Shown here: positions 61,940 through 64,000 of the stretch, in pieces
Layout: the number at the start of each line of letters is the position of its first letter
Position numbering within the stretch: position 1 is the stretch's first letter
Source of the DNA: Cristatella mucedo
Taxonomy: Eukaryota > Bryozoa > Phylactolaemata > Cristatellidae
Length of the DNA: 64,000 bases
Assembly (NCBI GenBank): GCA_009760855.2
Contig: WPIO01000072.1
Coordinates: forward strand, 1,350,501 to 1,414,500
Direction: 5' to 3'
Made by a program: the position numbers and the translations under genes
Notes under the pieces: generated by a model
Told to the model about the DNA's origin: nothing
What the model saw: the letters and a program-made list of their open reading frames with translations, nothing else
Databases searched by the model: none

Positions 61940-62105
61940 GTTAATAATAATAATAATAATAATAATACACTTGATAAAGCATCCTCAGAGAACTCAATCT
62001 GTTTTTGGGCGCTTTACATTTGCTGCAAAGGAAACGCAATAGAATGATGAGTGGCATCATCCTTGATAAACAAAATGAATAACATGGTTACGCGTGACAT
62101 GCACA
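61940..62105 (-). mobile_element. LINE 3'-end fragment, nested
   Basis: (AAT)n tail at 61940-61966, hairpin block (61971-62020) and the start of the 3' UTR. Inserted into an older LINE of opposite orientation. Confidence 0.85.
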
Positions 62106-62632
62106 AGGTCAGCATTTAGGTCACTGCATTGTCTTTCACAAGCCTACTCAGCAGAACGACATCCCAATCACGCTAGACATTGTACCAGCCGCACTTCTGA
62201 CTCAAGTCTTGTAGATGTGCCTCTGACCAAATGCTTTGGGGACGATAGTTGTGTTGGCTCTGATAGCCCGGAAACCACTTCCGACTGACGTCGCAACATC
62301 ACTTCGCTTGACGTAACCTAAAAGGAGCTAAAAATGCATTTTTATCGCAAAATGTATGCGTCCGTGGGAAAGGCTTTTTGAGTGCTTAGCCGTGCCGACG
62401 CTGTGCATATTATTATTAACCCGTTGATATTATTCCAATCGGTTACAGGATCTGTAAAGTTCCCAGAAAGAGATTCAGTTTTCTTAGGTTTCCATGGAGA
62501 TGCATTATTATTATTATTAGAATATGTAAAATGCCGTGAAAGAGAGTTTTTACTCTTAACAGGCAATACAGATGTATTGGTATTATTATTATATACATTT
62601 ATAAAGGTATGACCTCAAGTATAGAATATAAT

Positions 62633-62708
62633 ATACTGCCAGTAACCATATTTGCAATAAATGATATATATATATATCATTTATTGCGAATATGGTTACC
62701 GGCAGTAT
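62633..62708. repeat. 76-bp near-perfect A+T-rich palindrome
   Basis: Each 38-bp half (starting ATACTGCC, ending ATGATATATA) is the reverse complement of the other with two differences. A TA-rich tract (62730-62765) follows. It may be a small foldback element or a cruciform-forming site. Confidence 0.93.
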
Positions 62709-63176
62709 GTTATCAGATATTGCAAATATATATATATATATATGTATATGTATATATATATATCTCTCTCTTTTTTTCAGGCATATGGAGGTGCATATGC
62801 ATCAAAGTGGATCATCATTAAAGGCGCTTCTTGCTTAAATTATGGCACCATGATTGTGTTCTCACATCTTGTCCTATCGGGTGATCTTGGTCAAAGCAGT
62901 TAGGCCGATTAGTCTAAAGCTAACATTCCTTAGCAAAATTAGCTTAATCAGCGGCGGCTGACGCACCTGAGCCCTGGCTACCGTTTTTGCCGCCCCTGCA
63001 TTCAACCGCTAGCTCATCATCACCTGACTACATGCCGTACTTTCGACTGGAATTGATCTCTTGTGGTTATTTGTTTCTGCCAAACGCCATAAATGGTCAT
63101 CTGATTAACTCGAAAGCGGCAAGGGTAACACAAAGCAGCTGGCAGTTCGCCGCAGTGGCCACATAGCATATGGTGA

Positions 63177-63358
63177 GCCGTGATGGCACACTAGGTAAGG
63201 CGGTTGCTTTCATGACCTCGGTCCTGAGCTCGTGGGTTCGATTCCTGCGGTGGGCGATCCTTTATCGCCACTGCAAGCGGTGGTGAAAGCCATCAAGGCT
63301 CTTCTGTCGCTATACAAAAAGAGGCTATTTAAGCAGCTAGGATTATTATTATTATTAT
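63177..63358 (+). mobile_element. tRNA-derived SINE, type A
   Basis: A close copy of the SINE at 11477-11661: TGATGGCACACTAGGTAAGG (A-box region), GGGTTCGATTCC (B box), the same body, and CTATACAAAAAGAGGCTATTTAAGCAGCTAG followed by an ATT repeat. Confidence 0.88.
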
Positions 63359-64000
63359 AGCACAAAATCTAGTCGTTCAGGTCTGCTTTCTGCCTCTCAG
63401 TATGTATACATGCAAGTATAAGTATATCAGTTTCATGTTAGAACTAGTCTCACGGCCATCTACAAATATAACGGACTAGCTTTTTAAAGACCCGTGTCTT
63501 ATGATTAAAGCAAGCAAGTTCCCTCACTTGAATTCACTTCCGGCTCATGTCGATCTGCAGTGTCAGCCGTCTGTTTTATTATAAGACCTTTGACGTTCCT
63601 AAACATAACCTAAGAGGTTTTGACCGGGAGTTAGCTGGCCCTTTACATCCAGACCAGAGTCAGGTGTTATTCTTTATCAGCGGAAAGTCAGCCGCGTTAG
63701 TCGGTGGCAGCTGATTTATAGCATATCTGCCACCCAAAGTCTTGAAAAAACTAGATTTCTCTTGATGTTTTCTATGAGAACATTTAATTGCTATATAACT
63801 ATGAGATAAATGGAAGCTTTGAAACTCAGGTGGTTATGACTACATAACCTCTAAATCTCGAGTAATTTCTTGCTAAAATTCTGGAAGTTAGTTAGATTCC
63901 AAGTGCTTAAAAGTAATGGCCGCTGAAATACAACTCTTCCCTAGCCTAAGAGATCAAGCAAATAAAGTTGCACGTCGGAAGATAAGAAAATCTTAAGTAA
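63359..64000. other. intergenic, no gene seen
   Basis: No coding or RNA feature supportable up to the window end. Confidence 0.4.

Larger units (their letters stand above)
61485..62345 (+). mobile_element. LINE fragment with two nested insertions
   Basis: Post-RT LINE coding remains on the + strand (TTGACATCCCATCTCAACTTCTACTC near 61537, CTCATAGACCTGCACTGGCTAGC near 61873, and 62110-62340) are interrupted by a Rep-B copy (61631-61830) and by a reverse-oriented LINE 3' end (61940-62105). LINE sequence resumes after each, so the order of insertion is clear. Confidence 0.75.

Overview
This is an animal (metazoan) nuclear genomic window. The evidence is seven-exon protein-coding genes with canonical GT-AG introns, non-LTR retrotransposons and tRNA-derived SINEs, long microsatellites, and CpG-rich gene starts set in A+T-rich, repeat-filled intergenic DNA. 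The species cannot be fixed from the sequence. One gene has a serine where cathepsin L has its catalytic cysteine, the hallmark of sponge silicateins, so a sponge is a reasonable guess, but this is inference.

The gene content is a cluster of four complete cathepsin L-type papain-family (C1A) protease genes: copy 1 (9749-12386, +), copy 2 (34878-40177, +), copy 3 (47906-51086, +) and copy 4 (57441-60850, minus). All four have seven coding exons with identical intron phases (2,0,0,1,0,2) and nearly identical exon lengths, and encode preproenzymes of 336-340 residues. They therefore arose by duplication of one gene. Copies 1, 3 and 4 keep the Gln-Cys-His-Asn catalytic set. Copy 2 is intact but has Ser for Cys. 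Several genes have CACGTG boxes nearby, and copy 3 has an exact GTCACGTGAC palindrome, the known TFEB/CLEAR lysosomal-gene motif, just upstream of its start codon.

Between copies 1 and 2 lie two large accessory structures. At 15.8-20.9 kb there is a nested inverted-repeat (foldback-like) structure: outer arms of about 320 bp, inner arms of about 235 bp, a degenerate 150-180 bp tandem array, and LINE debris. Abutting its right arm is a 109-nt hairpin, followed by a roughly 10.3-kb A+T-rich block (20968-31243). This block looks like a decayed endogenous DNA virus or Polinton/adintovirus-like element. It holds a broken capsid-like gene, two tandem related virion-protein-like genes plus a third, a fibre-like repeat protein, a PD-(D/E)XK/YqaJ-like nuclease, and the C-terminal end of a packaging-ATPase-like protein. 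It carries many stops and frameshifts and has been hit by two LINE insertions and one SINE.

The rest is repeats. There are many 5'-truncated copies of an L2/CR1-clade LINE, with a conserved 3' hairpin and an (ATT)n tail. Two tRNA-derived SINE types are present, one carrying a LINE-like 3' end, together with a roughly 200-bp non-coding retroposon (here Rep-B). Low-complexity DNA includes a 469-bp (CTGC)n array, CT/GA/CA tracts and near-perfect palindromes. I see no supportable gene in 1.3-3.5, 6.0-8.2, 12.4-13.8, 31.2-34.3, 40.5-44.7, 51.2-57.3 and 63.4-64.0 kb.
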